Positions 1-8,761 of a stretch of DNA of 64,000 bases are shown here, in pieces. A program made the position numbers and the translations under genes. The notes below the pieces were generated by a model that was not told the DNA's origin, made no database searches, and saw nothing but the letters and a program-made list of their open reading frames with translations. The DNA comes from Sphaerolaimus hirsutus. Its lineage: Eukaryota > Nematoda > Chromadorea > Monhysterida > Sphaerolaimidae. The first letter of the stretch is position 1, and every line of letters begins with the position of its first letter. The DNA is taken from positions 5,026,529 to 5,090,528 of the forward strand of contig OZ038451.1 of the NCBI GenBank assembly GCA_964036195.1, written 5' to 3'.

Positions 1-79
1 CCGACATTCGGAACTAGATGCCTCAATTGCTGTTTTTGGTGCATTGTGGCCAACGATGGCAAAAACACACATATCAAAT

Positions 80-232
80 ACGAAAACTCATTGAGTTTCC
101 GTGTTTCTGTTTAACACAGAAACACGGAAACTCAACAATTTTGAAAAACACGGAAACTCAAATGAGTTCTTTTTTGGAGAACACGGAAACACAGAAAATA
201 CGGAAATGTTTTGAGTTTTTTGATCCAAGCAA
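80..232. repeat. Short inverted/direct repeat cluster (ACACGGAAACTCAA)
   Basis: The word ACACGGAAACTCAA and its reverse complement TTGAGTTTCCGTGT recur several times, including a perfect small hairpin around 92-140. This looks like a small foldback or short tandem array. No coding signal is supported. The flanks 1-79 and 233-540 are AT-rich and hold nothing I recognise. Confidence 0.5.
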
Positions 233-540
233 TTTGAGGAACTTGATTTGAACTGAACAATGTGTGTATGTGCATACACAAGGTATGCATGTATGTATTG
301 TGTGTAAATATGTACACAAAGTATCCAAGTTGAATGATGAAATAAGTATCTAAAAATAAAAGATGGTGTGCGCATCTCCTGGTGGTTACACAACAATGAT
401 AGGGACTGTGATTGAAGTGTTGAGGAGTGTCCACCAGAGTCTGCTAGCTCACACAATGGAGTTGAGGGAGGGCTCCTCACCTCCCAAGCTGTCAAAACCC
501 ATCTAGAACTACCACCAGTTAACTAATGAAATTTTTCCAA

Positions 541-1006
541 TATACTCGGGTTACTTTATGCCGTACATTTTTCCCGAGGAAACACTCCTACGTCGTAAAT
601 TTTCGCCGCTGTCCAACTCGTTCCGGTGTGGAATAAAGAAAAGATAATCGGGAATTTTCGATCGATCACATCGATATTGTGTGATCTGTGGTGCGCGGCT
701 TCGATACGTTGTCGGAACGGAATATTCCCTAATCCTAAAGGCCACTTTCTAAACGTTTCGCCGCACGGTGAAAAAAACCTGCGATAAGTTCCGCTGAAGA
801 TAAATAGGAATATTTCTGGCTCCGGAAACGCAACATATTTACTTGAAAATAGCAGGGTCGGCCGGCATACCGGCAAATCTATGCTTTTCTTACTTTTTTT
901 GTGGAAGGTCGGTCTTCAAAGTTTTTTATTTGACTTAGATATTTGATTTTGATAAAAAAGGTACATAAATATTTGCGGTGGTAGAGTATCATGTTGGCCG
1001 AGTATA
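541..1006. mobile_element. Foldback MITE, TACTCGG-ended family (diverged copy)
   Basis: The left end TATACTCGGGTTACTTTA and the right end GAGTATCATGTTGGCCGAGTATA are imperfect inverted repeats. The same ends, with the core words GTGGTTCCCGC and GTGCCAACGATGG, occur at 5240-5491, 28273-28519, 42624-42872 and 44706-44939. This copy is the longest and has a different interior. It is non-autonomous, with no transposase ORF. Confidence 0.6.
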
Positions 1007-1585
1007 CATGAAAAAACGTGTGCAAAACCAATATTTGATAAGAAAACCGCTGTTTCCACAGTAAAATGCCGTAAAATGCAACTTTTTGTTCAAAACTTGA
1101 GTTTTTTCAAAAAACTTGAGTTTTTTTACCAAAAAACTAAAGTTTTAACAAAAAAACACAGAAATAAAACAGAAACTCAGGGTTTTTTTCGTGAAAAAAA
1201 ACAAAACACAGATAGGTATTCATTTTTGAAAAACTCAACATACAGAAAGTGTTTTTATTATGAGAACTCACCCATCGTTGGTTATGGCTCGGACTGACGG
1301 AACCAGGCCCCAGATTTTGGTTAGGCAGGCACGCTTGGCAAATGTAAATGCATCAATAAAATGATCGATTTTCATACAAATTTTTATGAATTTCTATCCA
1401 TCAATTTGAAAATGCGATTAATGGCAATGCTTTACATTGCGACATTGTCTTTTGTAAAAAGCGTTAAAAATTTGCTAAATTGCCATAGGAATTTTGCCAT
1501 GGCGATTTTGAACGCTTTGTTACAAATTTTTTTGGTTCAAAAAATACCTATTAACAACAATAAAACAAAAATATTGTATTTGGAT
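1007..1585. other. AT-rich non-coding stretch with CTTGAGTTTTTT repeats
   Basis: From 1073 to about 1262 the word CTTGAGTTTTTT and derivatives repeat several times. From about 1283 onward the sequence is paralogous to 43588-43830 (shared words CCAGGCCCCAGATTTT and GTATTTGGAT). No gene is supported. Confidence 0.5.
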
Positions 1586-2157
1586 TAGGGTGTCAACTTT
1601 CCGTTTTCCGTTTTCCGTTTCCGCTTTCCGCAGGCAAATTTTTTCCTGTTTCCGTTTCCGTTTTCCGGCTGCTTAATTTTTTTTCCGTTTCCGTTTCCGT
1701 TTTTCCGGCTCATTTTCCGTTTTCCGGCTCAAATTTCAGTTTTTCCGCTTTTTTTCCGTTTTCCGGCTCAATTGTCTGTTTTTCCAACTTTTTTTCATTT
1801 TCTGGCTCAATTCTCTGTTTTCTGTTTCAGCCAAACTGGTAAACATGCATGCAGGTTGTCAATTATGTGGATTGTTTCTATTTCTAGGAAGATTTCTGCA
1901 AATTTTTTGATTTCTGGATAAATTTCTGTAATTTTTTTTCCGTTTCCGGCAAAATTTCAGCAAATTTTTTCCGTTTCCGGCATAATTTCATCAAATTTTT
2001 CCGTTTCCGTTTCCGTTTTCCGGGCTTTCATTTTTCCGTTTTCCGTTTTCCGGCAGGTGGAAATTTTTTTCCGTTTCCGTTTCCGTTTTCCGGCAAGTGC
2101 AAATTTTTTTCCGTTTCCGTTTCCGTTTTCCGCCAAAAAGTTTTTGTTGACACCCTA
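1586..2157. mobile_element. hAT-like MITE with a TTTCCG-repeat interior
   Basis: The element starts TAGGGTGTCAAC and ends GTTGACACCCTA, a perfect 12-bp terminal inverted repeat. It is flanked by the 8-bp duplication ATTTGGAT (1578-1585 and 2158-2165). The paralogous locus near 43680-43700 has a single ATTTGGAT followed directly by the downstream sequence, so it is an empty site. The whole 572-bp interior is built from TTTCCG/TTTTCCG words, partly decayed in the middle. The 8-bp duplication and TAGGG ends are typical of the hAT superfamily. No transposase is present. Confidence 0.85.
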
Positions 2158-2433
2158 ATTTGGATGCAAAGGTGAGTTAGTACAGCTAATTTTTCAGAAG
2201 AAATTTAAGTATACGTATTTTTCGAGTAAATGTAAATATATTTAAACGACTAGATGGTTTACATCGCTAATATATCAACGTACCCTGGACTTTTCCTTTA
2301 TTACCACAGACATGTATTACGCGAGGTTACGACACATTTTCGGAGTCATAGGGAAACAGCGGGAAGCGAACATCAGGCAAAAAAGCTGGAATTTTCCACG
2401 TTGGTTTCTTTTAATTGTATCTCACCACAAATG

Positions 2434-2525
2434 ATAGTGATGGAAAGGCGCCATGGCGCTAGCGCCAAAGCAAAATTATGCTGTGGCGCTTGGCGCCAAA
2501 ATCTTGGCACTTTTTCCATCACTAC
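2434..2525. mobile_element. Short GCGCC-family MITE (TAGTGATGGAAA ends)
   Basis: The ends are TAGTGATGGAAA and TTTTTCCATCACTA, and the interior is made of GCGCCATGGCGC and TTGGCGCC words. The corresponding copy at 55604-55698 sits at the same place in the right duplicate, so this insertion predates the duplication. Confidence 0.7.
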
Positions 2526-3104
2526 TCACAAACCACGATGAATATCCAGAAGAATTTACAGATATTTATTTGCTTTCAACAGGTTGGCGCAGAATGGATG
2601 TATTGGTGTGAAATTTGACTAATCCGACACGTTCCATTGTGCAGTGGTTAGGGTTCTTGCGGGACCGCGGTCTCTAAAGGTCACAACAAAACCGCATAAT
2701 TACTATGGGCCCGAAAAACTGGTCCCGTTTGAACCAATAGAATTTAGTTCCACAATATTCACCAATTAGGCAGTCATTCAAAAAAAAAACGTGTCGGGAT
2801 AGTTAAGCTATGTCCCGCCCCGCGGCCAGAGACAAAAACTTTTGGAGAAATGATAATGGAGCCAGTGATAAATAATGAGTAACCTGATTTCTGTATAGTA
2901 AAACCGCACACGATATTTTTTACTAGAAAAATACATTGACATGGCAGTATATTTGGCACCTTGTATAGTTGCACAGACTGCACACTTTGCACGCAATTAC
3001 ACCTTAACTTCTCTAAAAGATGAAATAAAATACCGTATTTCTTCGAAATACCACCCTCATAATGGACACTATGAATTTATGGGCAAGTCTGCCAGTCAAA
3101 ATGG

Positions 3105-3236
3105 GCACCTCTGCCAGTCCTCAGAAAGGGCACCTGGCACCATGGACACAAGCCAAAAAATGGCACAGCACCGCACCAGCACCGGTGCTGGTGCCCAGAA
3201 CCGGGGCACCAGTGCCCCAGTGCCTTTCCATCACTA
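3105..3236. mobile_element. GGCACC-motif MITE related to the TAGTGATGG family
   Basis: The right end CCTTTCCATCACTAG matches the GCGCC family ends, but the interior is an array of GGCACC, GGTGCC and CCAGTGCCC words instead of GCGCC. The right-hand counterpart is 56457-56591, where both ends (GGTGATGGAAAAGGCACC and GGTGCCTTTCTATCACTA) are visible. Same termini with a different satellite interior is notable. Confidence 0.6.
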
Positions 3237-3463
3237 GTCACCATCTGGAAACAACCAATAATAAACAACTACGTCAATCAAGTGAGTAGATCAAAACTCT
3301 AAAACAGTCTCACACAACTCTACAACAAACGTAAATTTCAATTCCGCACTTCCAAGAAATCGTGAACAAAACACCTCAAAAAAGTGGTCAACGCACACTC
3401 AATCACCGATCTAAAATTCCAGCAAATTCGCTCGAAAACGCAAAAATTCCCCACCCTGAAAAT

Positions 3464-4944
3464 ATGAGTCAGACACATTTGGCGGGAACTAGCAGCCAGG
3501 CGCGAACTGAAACGCGAACTCAAACTCAAACGCAAACTGAAACACAGGAAAACGCAACGGAATCTGAGTTGCCGACGCTGCATTTGAGGCTGGCCGATCC
3601 GACGCAGGAAGGTAAGATGTGCCCGGGCGCTAGTCCCAGACCTAGAGATGTGAAAAGAGCCAGAACTTTGGCGCCAAGCGCCAGGTATTTTGATCCTGGT
3701 GCCGGTCGAAAATAGCGCCAACCGCCAAAAGCGCCATGGCGCTTTCACATCACTACCCAGACCGTGAAGTGTCAAATGTAATGTAAAATGTCATACATAG
3801 TGTCAATTGTCATGACAAATGTAAAGTGTCGATTGTGATGCAAAGTTCAGTAATACAACAGTTTCTTTTTTGTTTTGACTGACATTTGACACTTTACTTT
3901 ACACTTTACAGAGTCCGGGACTGCCCCCAGGAATCAGTCCCAAACCTCCTTTCTACCATAAATTTTGCCTCACTCTAGACTCGATTTAAGCCAGACTCGA
4001 GTCGACTCACTGAATCGACCAAAAAACCGATCCGACTCAAACTCGAGTTTGACAAAAAGGCCACCCCCCTGCAGCACCCCCGGCACCCCGCGTTACCTGG
4101 GCAGCCAACGTCGTCGACAACGAGCATATGAACAGGGCAAAGTCAAACTGCTGCTGCATCTACACCCCCGCCCAGAAATGGGGAGAATGGGTGGATTCGG
4201 TGCATTGTAGCAGACTTGTCATTGGAGGGGGGTTGAGGACCCCCTCCGGATTTTTTTTGGGGGTGGATGTTTTTTTCAACTGGGCTTGGGACCTAATTTA
4301 ATTTGAAGGGGGGGGGATTTCTAGTTGAACTTTTAATGCGACTTGGTTCCTCGCGAATGTTTGACTAAATAGCATAGCAGATTGGTGATGAAATGGCGCT
4401 ACTGGTGTTTGCTGCCCCTTCCCGCTAGCACTCCACCTTGGAATTGCACCTAGAACCCTTTTCTGTGGCAGCACTGTACTCTATCGCAGGGGTCGCCTAG
4501 ATTTTGATCCTCCGGGGGTTGGATAGATAGCTAAGCGGCCTCCAGGATAGATAGATAGCTGGGCGGTTTATTTTTTATTATTTTTTTTTTTTGGGGGGGG
4601 GGACACTGCCCATTGGAGACCCCTGCCCGATCAATCGGCTCAAAAGGGTGCTCAAAACTGCCACCATAAACATTTTAGTATTTACATAATTCCATATTCA
4701 CACCTAAATGGATCCACAATAATTACAAAAACACACATCACCCTTCAAACCAAAATATCTGGGCACACGGCACCAGTAAACAACCCACACGAGATACCCA
4801 ATTTCACCCACCCATAAAAACAGCACACCCCTCAAAATCCAAATGGCAAGTCTGGACGAAGAAAATGATGATGACAAGCCGTTCAGGCAGCCGGGAATGA
4901 CCGAGCACTGCAGGGGACACACGCCCACCTCCAACAGGGTATAA
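3464..4944 (+). CDS. PPP1R11: Protein phosphatase 1 inhibitor-3 (PPP1R11-like), copy 1, three exons
   Basis: Exon 1 is 3464-3611 (ATG, then a Thr/Gln/Glu-rich stretch and LHLRLADP) and ends at the donor GGTAAGA. Exon 2 starts at 4075 after CTGCAG; phase 1 joins exactly. It encodes RVTW, then VVDNEHMNRAKSNCCCIY and runs to about 4190 (GTGGAT donor). RVTW corresponds to the PP1-docking RVxF-type site, and VDNEHM plus the CCC cluster is the hallmark of this family, which binds and inhibits the PP1 catalytic subunit. A likely last exon lies within 4843-4944 (stop TAA 4942-4944): an acidic DEENDDD run and EHCRGH, resembling the family's acidic, Cys/His-bearing C-terminus. The exon-3 acceptor is uncertain; 4878/4879 gives a phase match but drops the acidic run. 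The introns contain MITEs. A second copy at 57232-59080 preserves all exons. Confidence 0.82.
3632..3924. mobile_element. CAGTCCC-ended foldback MITE in PPP1R11 intron 1, with nested insertion
   Basis: The ends AGTCCCAGACC and TTTACAGAGTCCGGGACTG are inverted, and the interior is GTCAAATGTAATGTAAAATGTCAT on one side and TTTGACACTTTACTTTACA on the other. Cleaner copies are at 39494-39682 and 28827-28970. The 113-bp GCGCC element at 3643-3755 is inserted within it. The right-hand counterpart at about 57399 lacks that insertion but has a different one. Confidence 0.65.
3643..3755. mobile_element. GCGCC-family MITE with an exact 8-bp target duplication
   Basis: The element runs from TAGAGATGTGAAA to TTTCACATCACTA and is flanked by CCCAGACC at 3635-3642 and 3756-3763. 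The right duplicate (about 57399-57420) has the uninterrupted site. This shows the GCGCC family is a mobile hAT-type MITE and not a simple satellite. Confidence 0.85.
4487..4625. mobile_element. Internally deleted CAGGGGTCTCC-family MITE
   Basis: It starts CAGGGGTCGCC and ends GGAGACCCCTG, with GGATAGATAGATAGCTGGGCGG inside (two adjacent motifs) and a G-run near the right end. Full copies of the family are 30659-31155 and 34027-34552. The counterpart in the right duplicate is 58643-58761. It lies in the putative second intron of PPP1R11. Confidence 0.7.
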
Positions 4945-4982
4945 AGGGAGGGGGGTATTCGAGTATATTGAGTATTTGAGTA

Positions 4983-5593
4983 CCGTATTTCTGGTAATAG
5001 AAGAGAGCTGTGCTATTTTTCGTCTACTTTTTACCAGCCGTTCTATTGGAAGTGCCGTTTTTTTTCTTCTCATTTTTGAAACATTTCATTAGAACATTTG
5101 TTCAATTTTATATGAAACTTGGGCGAGACTGTATTATCAGAGCGTAAATCTGACATCTGAAATGCTTCGAGTTTTTCGCCTACCGTTTGTTCTTTATTGG
5201 CACTTCTAGAAAGTAATTTCTACTTGTCGTCCTATTAGATATACTCCAGTAACTTTACACCCTGGACGTGTGGTTCCCGCGGGAAGCGTGCCAACGATTT
5301 CTTTACATATGATATTTGCATAAAAAATTGATAAAAGTCACCTATGGTTATAACACTGTACGTTAACTTATTCACAACAATGATTTTTTCCATCTTTTAT
5401 ATATAAATCGCATGCTTTATGATCATTGACACACTTCCAACGTGAGACATAAATGAGTGCGTGGGCAGAGTATCATGTCCGCCGAGTATACTGGTGTTCA
5501 ATTGGAGCGTGCCATTATATTGTTTTTGTGAGCACCACAACGTGCCAAAACCTGTTCTATTGGAGGTATGCCGTCCTATTTCAAGAAATACGG
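4983..5593. mobile_element. CCGTATTT-ended TA-flanked element with a nested TACTCGG foldback
   Basis: The left boundary is TA/CCGTATTTCTGG and the right boundary is AAATACGG/TA, with TATTGGAAGTGCCGTT and TATTGGAGGTATGCCGTCC words inside. A TACTCGG-type foldback is nested at 5240-5491. Related CCGTATTT elements occur at 41145-41586 and 56644-57054. The large retrotransposon is inserted four bases beyond the right TA. Confidence 0.55.
5240..5491. mobile_element. TACTCGG-family foldback MITE
   Basis: It runs from TATACTCCAGTAACTTTACA to GCAGAGTATCATGTCCGCCG, near-identical in ends and core to 42624-42872. The right duplicate has a different insertion at the corresponding place (from about 60054), so this is a private insertion of the left copy. 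Confidence 0.7.
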
Positions 5594-7242
5594 TACTAGT
5601 GTGAGCAAAAGTGGGTGTCCAAAAATTGTAAAATTTCAAAAATTTTAAGCGTAAATGTATATGTAGTACACTTAATGAATTTATGTAGAGGGTTGTTTAC
5701 ACTTCCGAGCTTACAATAATTTAAACATACTTCGACGTTGGTTTTGGGCGATTCGGTGGGCGAACAACGTGGCGTTGACGTTTTCGGCTACGTCGCTGCG
5801 CTACGTCGGCAACGTGGCAACGTGCATTTCCGTTTTTCCGGTGCCCCATTGTGTTATGTGTGTTTTTTTGTGGCCAAGGAAAGGATTGGAGGTATTGAGG
5901 ATCTGACACAAAGTTGACGCTGTGATGTAAATAGTTGTTTTTATTTGTTTAGAATTTTTTTAATTAGGTAGTTTTTTTTAAGAAAGTGAGACAAGTGAAT
6001 TGGCAACAATTTTAATTGTGACAGTTTAATTTGAAAGTATTTTTTCTATTTCTACTAGCGGTTTAGATTGCATAACAAAGTTTCAGTTATTTTTCTCTAA
6101 GTAAAAATAGTGACGCTGCAGTTACGTGTCGTAGTGCGTGAATGGTCAGTGATAACTGAGGGCACATAGGTTGAATTTTGACTAACTTTCGCTGCATTCT
6201 TTTGAAGTGCAGGCCGTGGCTATTGATCTAGTATGTACTGTGCATTACTGCATTTCCGGATTGGGAAACAAAAGTTAATTTACAAGTGATTTTACAAAGG
6301 TACACTGATTATAGAGGTGCGATGATGATTGGTGTTGAAAATGAGAGGTAATTAAAAGAATCGAGTCTAACTCGACAGGCATGATCGCATGTCTAAATGC
6401 CTACTCCCTTGGCTTGTTGTGAGAACAGCCCAGTCCGCCGATCTCATCGAAACAAGCACCCATACAGTGACAAGTGTACTTATTTTTGAGTGAATTGAGC
6501 AGTTCGGTATTTTCGGGGTGTGGTTTTTGCACAGTGTGTATGGGATCAGAAAGCCGTGGCTGACTAATTAACATTCTGGTAGCAGAATGAGTGGTGTAGC
6601 AGCGAGAGTGGTCATTTTCGTGATAAGTGCCTTCGGTAGTTAATGGCTGTTGCGTTTCGGCATGTGGCAGTGGATTCACTTGAGTTTGTTTTTAGTTTTA
6701 AACTTCAAAAAAATCATGCAATCTAAACATGCATTTGAGCTACAAAGATTGAAATTTATAAACTTTCAAGTTGCCAATCATTTGCGTTCGTATTTCTATT
6801 AAGCGTTATACCGACTTCATATTCATTTTAACTTTAGGTTTTATAGGGAATAGGTAAAACTCGAGTATGTTAATTTTTATTTGATTTTACGTTTGCAACT
6901 TCGTTATTTTTTATCTACCTAATCCTAGATTGATTTTTTTTATTTATTTCCCTTTCCCCTAGAAAACTGATAACTTGACATTTGGATATTTAGGAATTTA
7001 TGCAAATTTCGTGGTTGATCTTTATTATACAAAGAGATGAAATAATAAGCCGCTTGTTTTTCCTGTTTTTTCCCCGAATATTTTGATAAGTGTAAAGGTG
7101 ATCTGATTTGAGTGCGTATTTATTTTATCACTCTGGTAGAATTTCCGCTAAGAGTCTTTAAAACGGTACCGTAATTCATTTTTTCCTTGACAGTCAGTGT
7201 GAAAGTTAATTTCGTTCGCCTTACCGGTATCCTAATCTCATC

Positions 7243-7449
7243 ATGGATTATCCCACTTACGACATTTTTTCGTTGTGCATTAATAATACGTGTGCTTCTT
7301 ACGCTTTGGATATCAACGTCATTTTCGTTTATTATACGCTCTTTTTGCTGATGGGATTATTGTTCGCGTGTCTATTTGTTTCGCTAATTGCTGTGTGTTT
7401 CCCCGTTCGTGGAGGTGGTTTTGGGATTTCGGTAGAATTCGCTGAGTAA
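7243..7449 (+). CDS. LTR-encoded small membrane protein ORF (68 aa), 5' LTR copy
   Basis: The ORF has an ATG in good context (CATCATGG) and one strongly hydrophobic segment at about residues 25-53 (INVIFVYYTLFLLMG and following). I do not recognise its family. It lies in U3, upstream of the predicted start site, so only the 3' LTR copy would be inside the genomic RNA. The 3' LTR copy differs by two residue changes and no stop. Short length and very recent LTR divergence mean conservation cannot yet be used as proof of coding. Confidence 0.35.
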   Translation: MDYPTYDIFSLCINNTCASYALDINVIFVYYTLFLLMGLLFACLFVSLIAVCFPVRGGGFGISVEFAE

Positions 7450-7769
7450 AATTTGAATCGCCCGCCATTTTTTTTCGCGCTAAAACAAGTTTTTATAGTA
7501 TCTCGTGTGTTTTTCCTGTTCTTTTTATTCTTGTCGCATTCGTTCATTTTCTCATTTTCTATTTTCGTACTCGCTCTTGTTCCCATCCCGATTTTTGGCG
7601 CGTGAATTCTTTGTGTTTTTGTGTAGTTGATCGACGTATCCTGTAAACTGACGCCGTGAATAATTTTAGGTATGCCCGTTTTAAAATTCCGTGTGTCCGT
7701 AAAATCGTTTGTAAGCATGCTTCTCGTGGTATGTGGAAGTGTTGTCTGGACTTGGCTTATGTTGTTGCG

Positions 7770-7810
7770 TATAAAAGCGTACCGTAATTTAGAGTAGGGG
7801 TCGATTCAGT
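7770..7810 (+). promoter_or_regulatory. LTR core promoter: TATA box and TCAGT initiator
   Basis: TATAAAAG is at 7770-7777, and the animal initiator-like word TCAGT is at 7806-7810. The spacing is slightly longer than the usual 30 bases. The 3' LTR has the same TATAAAAG at 23036-23043. This sets the likely U3/R boundary. Confidence 0.6.
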
Positions 7811-7939
7811 CGAAATTGCTTCGGTTTCATTTTCTTGGAGTTTTTTCAAAGGTTTTGTGCCGCTGGTTAGAAACTCGCTCTCAGTGTGTTCCCTGTGTTC
7901 TATCTGAATGTGTGAATTCTGAGTCTAAAAATCGCCTAA

Positions 7940-7945
7940 AATAAA
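7940..7945 (+). terminator. LTR polyadenylation signal AATAAA
   Basis: AATAAA follows the predicted start by about 130 bases, giving a compact R region. The equivalent used in the 3' LTR is at 23206-23211. Confidence 0.55.
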
Positions 7946-8238
7946 ATCTCTTCTAAAAACTTCGGACCCCTTGGTGTAAATTAGACATTCAACTAATTGC
8001 TGGTGCGTTGATAAAAACGCCATTCGCTAAAAAGCTAACTTAATTGACGTAGCGTACACCTGTGATATTCACTTCGGTGAATTCACCATTGTGCGTTGCG
8101 AATTCAATCGGTAGTCGCTTTTCCGTTGCCTTACTTTGTCGCTCATCCAACGGGTAGGTGTGAGATCGGTAAAACTTGGCAGTTTGCCATAGTGGAATTT
8201 GGTTGAGTAAAAAGTAGCCGGTGAAAATTCATGACAAC

Positions 8239-8257
8239 TGGTAGCAGCGAGTGGTTT
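8239..8257 (+). other. Primer-binding site (TGGTAGCAG...)
   Basis: Two bases after the 5' LTR comes TGGTAGCAGCGAGTGGTTT. The first nine bases are complementary to a tRNA 3' end CTGCTACCA, the end of animal initiator-methionine tRNA. Beyond that the match to the initiator tRNA is imperfect (about 16 of 19 by eye). The tRNA identity is an inference; the position is exactly as expected for minus-strand priming. Confidence 0.75.
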
Positions 8258-8275
8258 GTTTAATATTCCCAGTGA

Positions 8276-8761
8276 GTTCAGGCGACTGATCACCGTTTGA
8301 CAATCGCTGGTGAGAACAAACGAACCACCGCCCGGCTGGAGGAACGGAAGGCTACCCGATCGACGCAACCGATAAGCACAGATATTTTTGTTTTGGGACG
8401 TGAAACTGACAAAATTATTAGTGGGCAAAAAAGGGAAAAGCGGAAAAGTAAGAAAAAATCGAAATCGGTTCAGTTCAGTACGGACGCGCACTGTTCTGAA
8501 CCGGGAACCGCTGAGTTGAGTGACGAACCTAACGACTTTGACGTCAACTGCTGGGTGGACGCGGAAGGACCGGTCCCTGAAAGAGGTGCGGAGGAGTCAT
8601 TCCCGACCTTTGAGCAAGGCAAGCCAAGTGCGGGTGCGGAGGTGCCATTCCCGACCGCAGGGCAAAGTAAGTTAGGGCACCGAAGCGCGAGTGCCGGGTA
8701 CCGAAGCGCGAGTACCCAGTCGTCGAGTGAGTGTGTGCTTTTCCGGTATTCTACTTTGAGT
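8276..8761 (+). other. ATG-less open extension in frame with Gag (162 codons)
   Basis: The Gag frame is open from 8276, just after the primer-binding site, but has no ATG until 8762. The encoded sequence has a lysine/arginine run (KREKRKSKKKSKS) and short repeats around GHRSASAGYRSAS. It may be a leader, a non-AUG-initiated extension, or reached by splicing. It ends at a 22-base motif shared with the leader of the helicase block. Confidence 0.5.
8739..8760 (+). promoter_or_regulatory. Shared 22-base motif before the gag ATG
   Basis: TTTTCCGGT, two variable bases, then TCTACTTTGA and a purine. The same motif occurs at 15989-16010, just before the first ATG of the helicase block, with three differences in 22 bases. 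It is pyrimidine-rich and ends in AG (TTTGAG here, TTTGAAG there), so it resembles a 3' splice site. A start-site or translation signal is also possible. Confidence 0.55.

Larger units (their letters stand above)
2299..5595. repeat. Segmental duplication, left copy, part 1 (carries PPP1R11 copy 1)
   Basis: From ATTACCACAGACATG onward this block aligns collinearly, in direct orientation, with about 55472-61408. The two copies share the PPP1R11 exons, a GCGCC element, a GGCACC element and a truncated CAGGGGTCTCC element. They differ by private insertions, so many element boundaries can be read from the empty counterpart. The alignment continues after the large retrotransposon at 23503. Confidence 0.85.
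5600..8236 (+). repeat. 5' long terminal repeat (2637 bp)
   Basis: It begins TGTGAGC and ends CATGACA (TG..CA rule). Compared by eye with the 3' LTR I find eight substitutions and two indels: 9 bases missing near 5712, and 8 extra bases near 5813. These account exactly for the one-base length difference. U3 is about 2.2 kb and holds a small membrane-protein ORF (7243-7449). A TATA box at 7770 and AATAAA at 7940 define R. Confidence 0.95.

Noticed and set aside
1586..2157. Telomere-like or subtelomeric TTTCCG satellite
   Set aside because: Inverted ends, the 8-bp duplication and an empty paralogous site show a transposed element.
3362..3715. Longer ORF for PPP1R11 exon 1 starting upstream and reading into the intron
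   Set aside because: The upstream start is a non-ATG codon and the 3' part reads past a GTAAGA donor into a MITE; the spliced model gives the conserved core.
6401..6679. 92-codon antisense ORF in the LTR (and 21667-21945)
   Set aside because: It begins with GTG and not ATG, has no recognised domain, and its identity between LTRs only reflects recent insertion.
7332..7718. 128-codon antisense ORF in the LTR (and 22598-22993)
   Set aside because: Low-complexity Lys/Asn composition, antisense to the sense ORF and to the promoter; no recognisable domain. The AT-rich sense strand explains it.
8069..8491. Antisense ORF over the LTR end and gag leader
   Set aside because: Overlaps the primer-binding site and leader on the opposite strand; no similarity seen.
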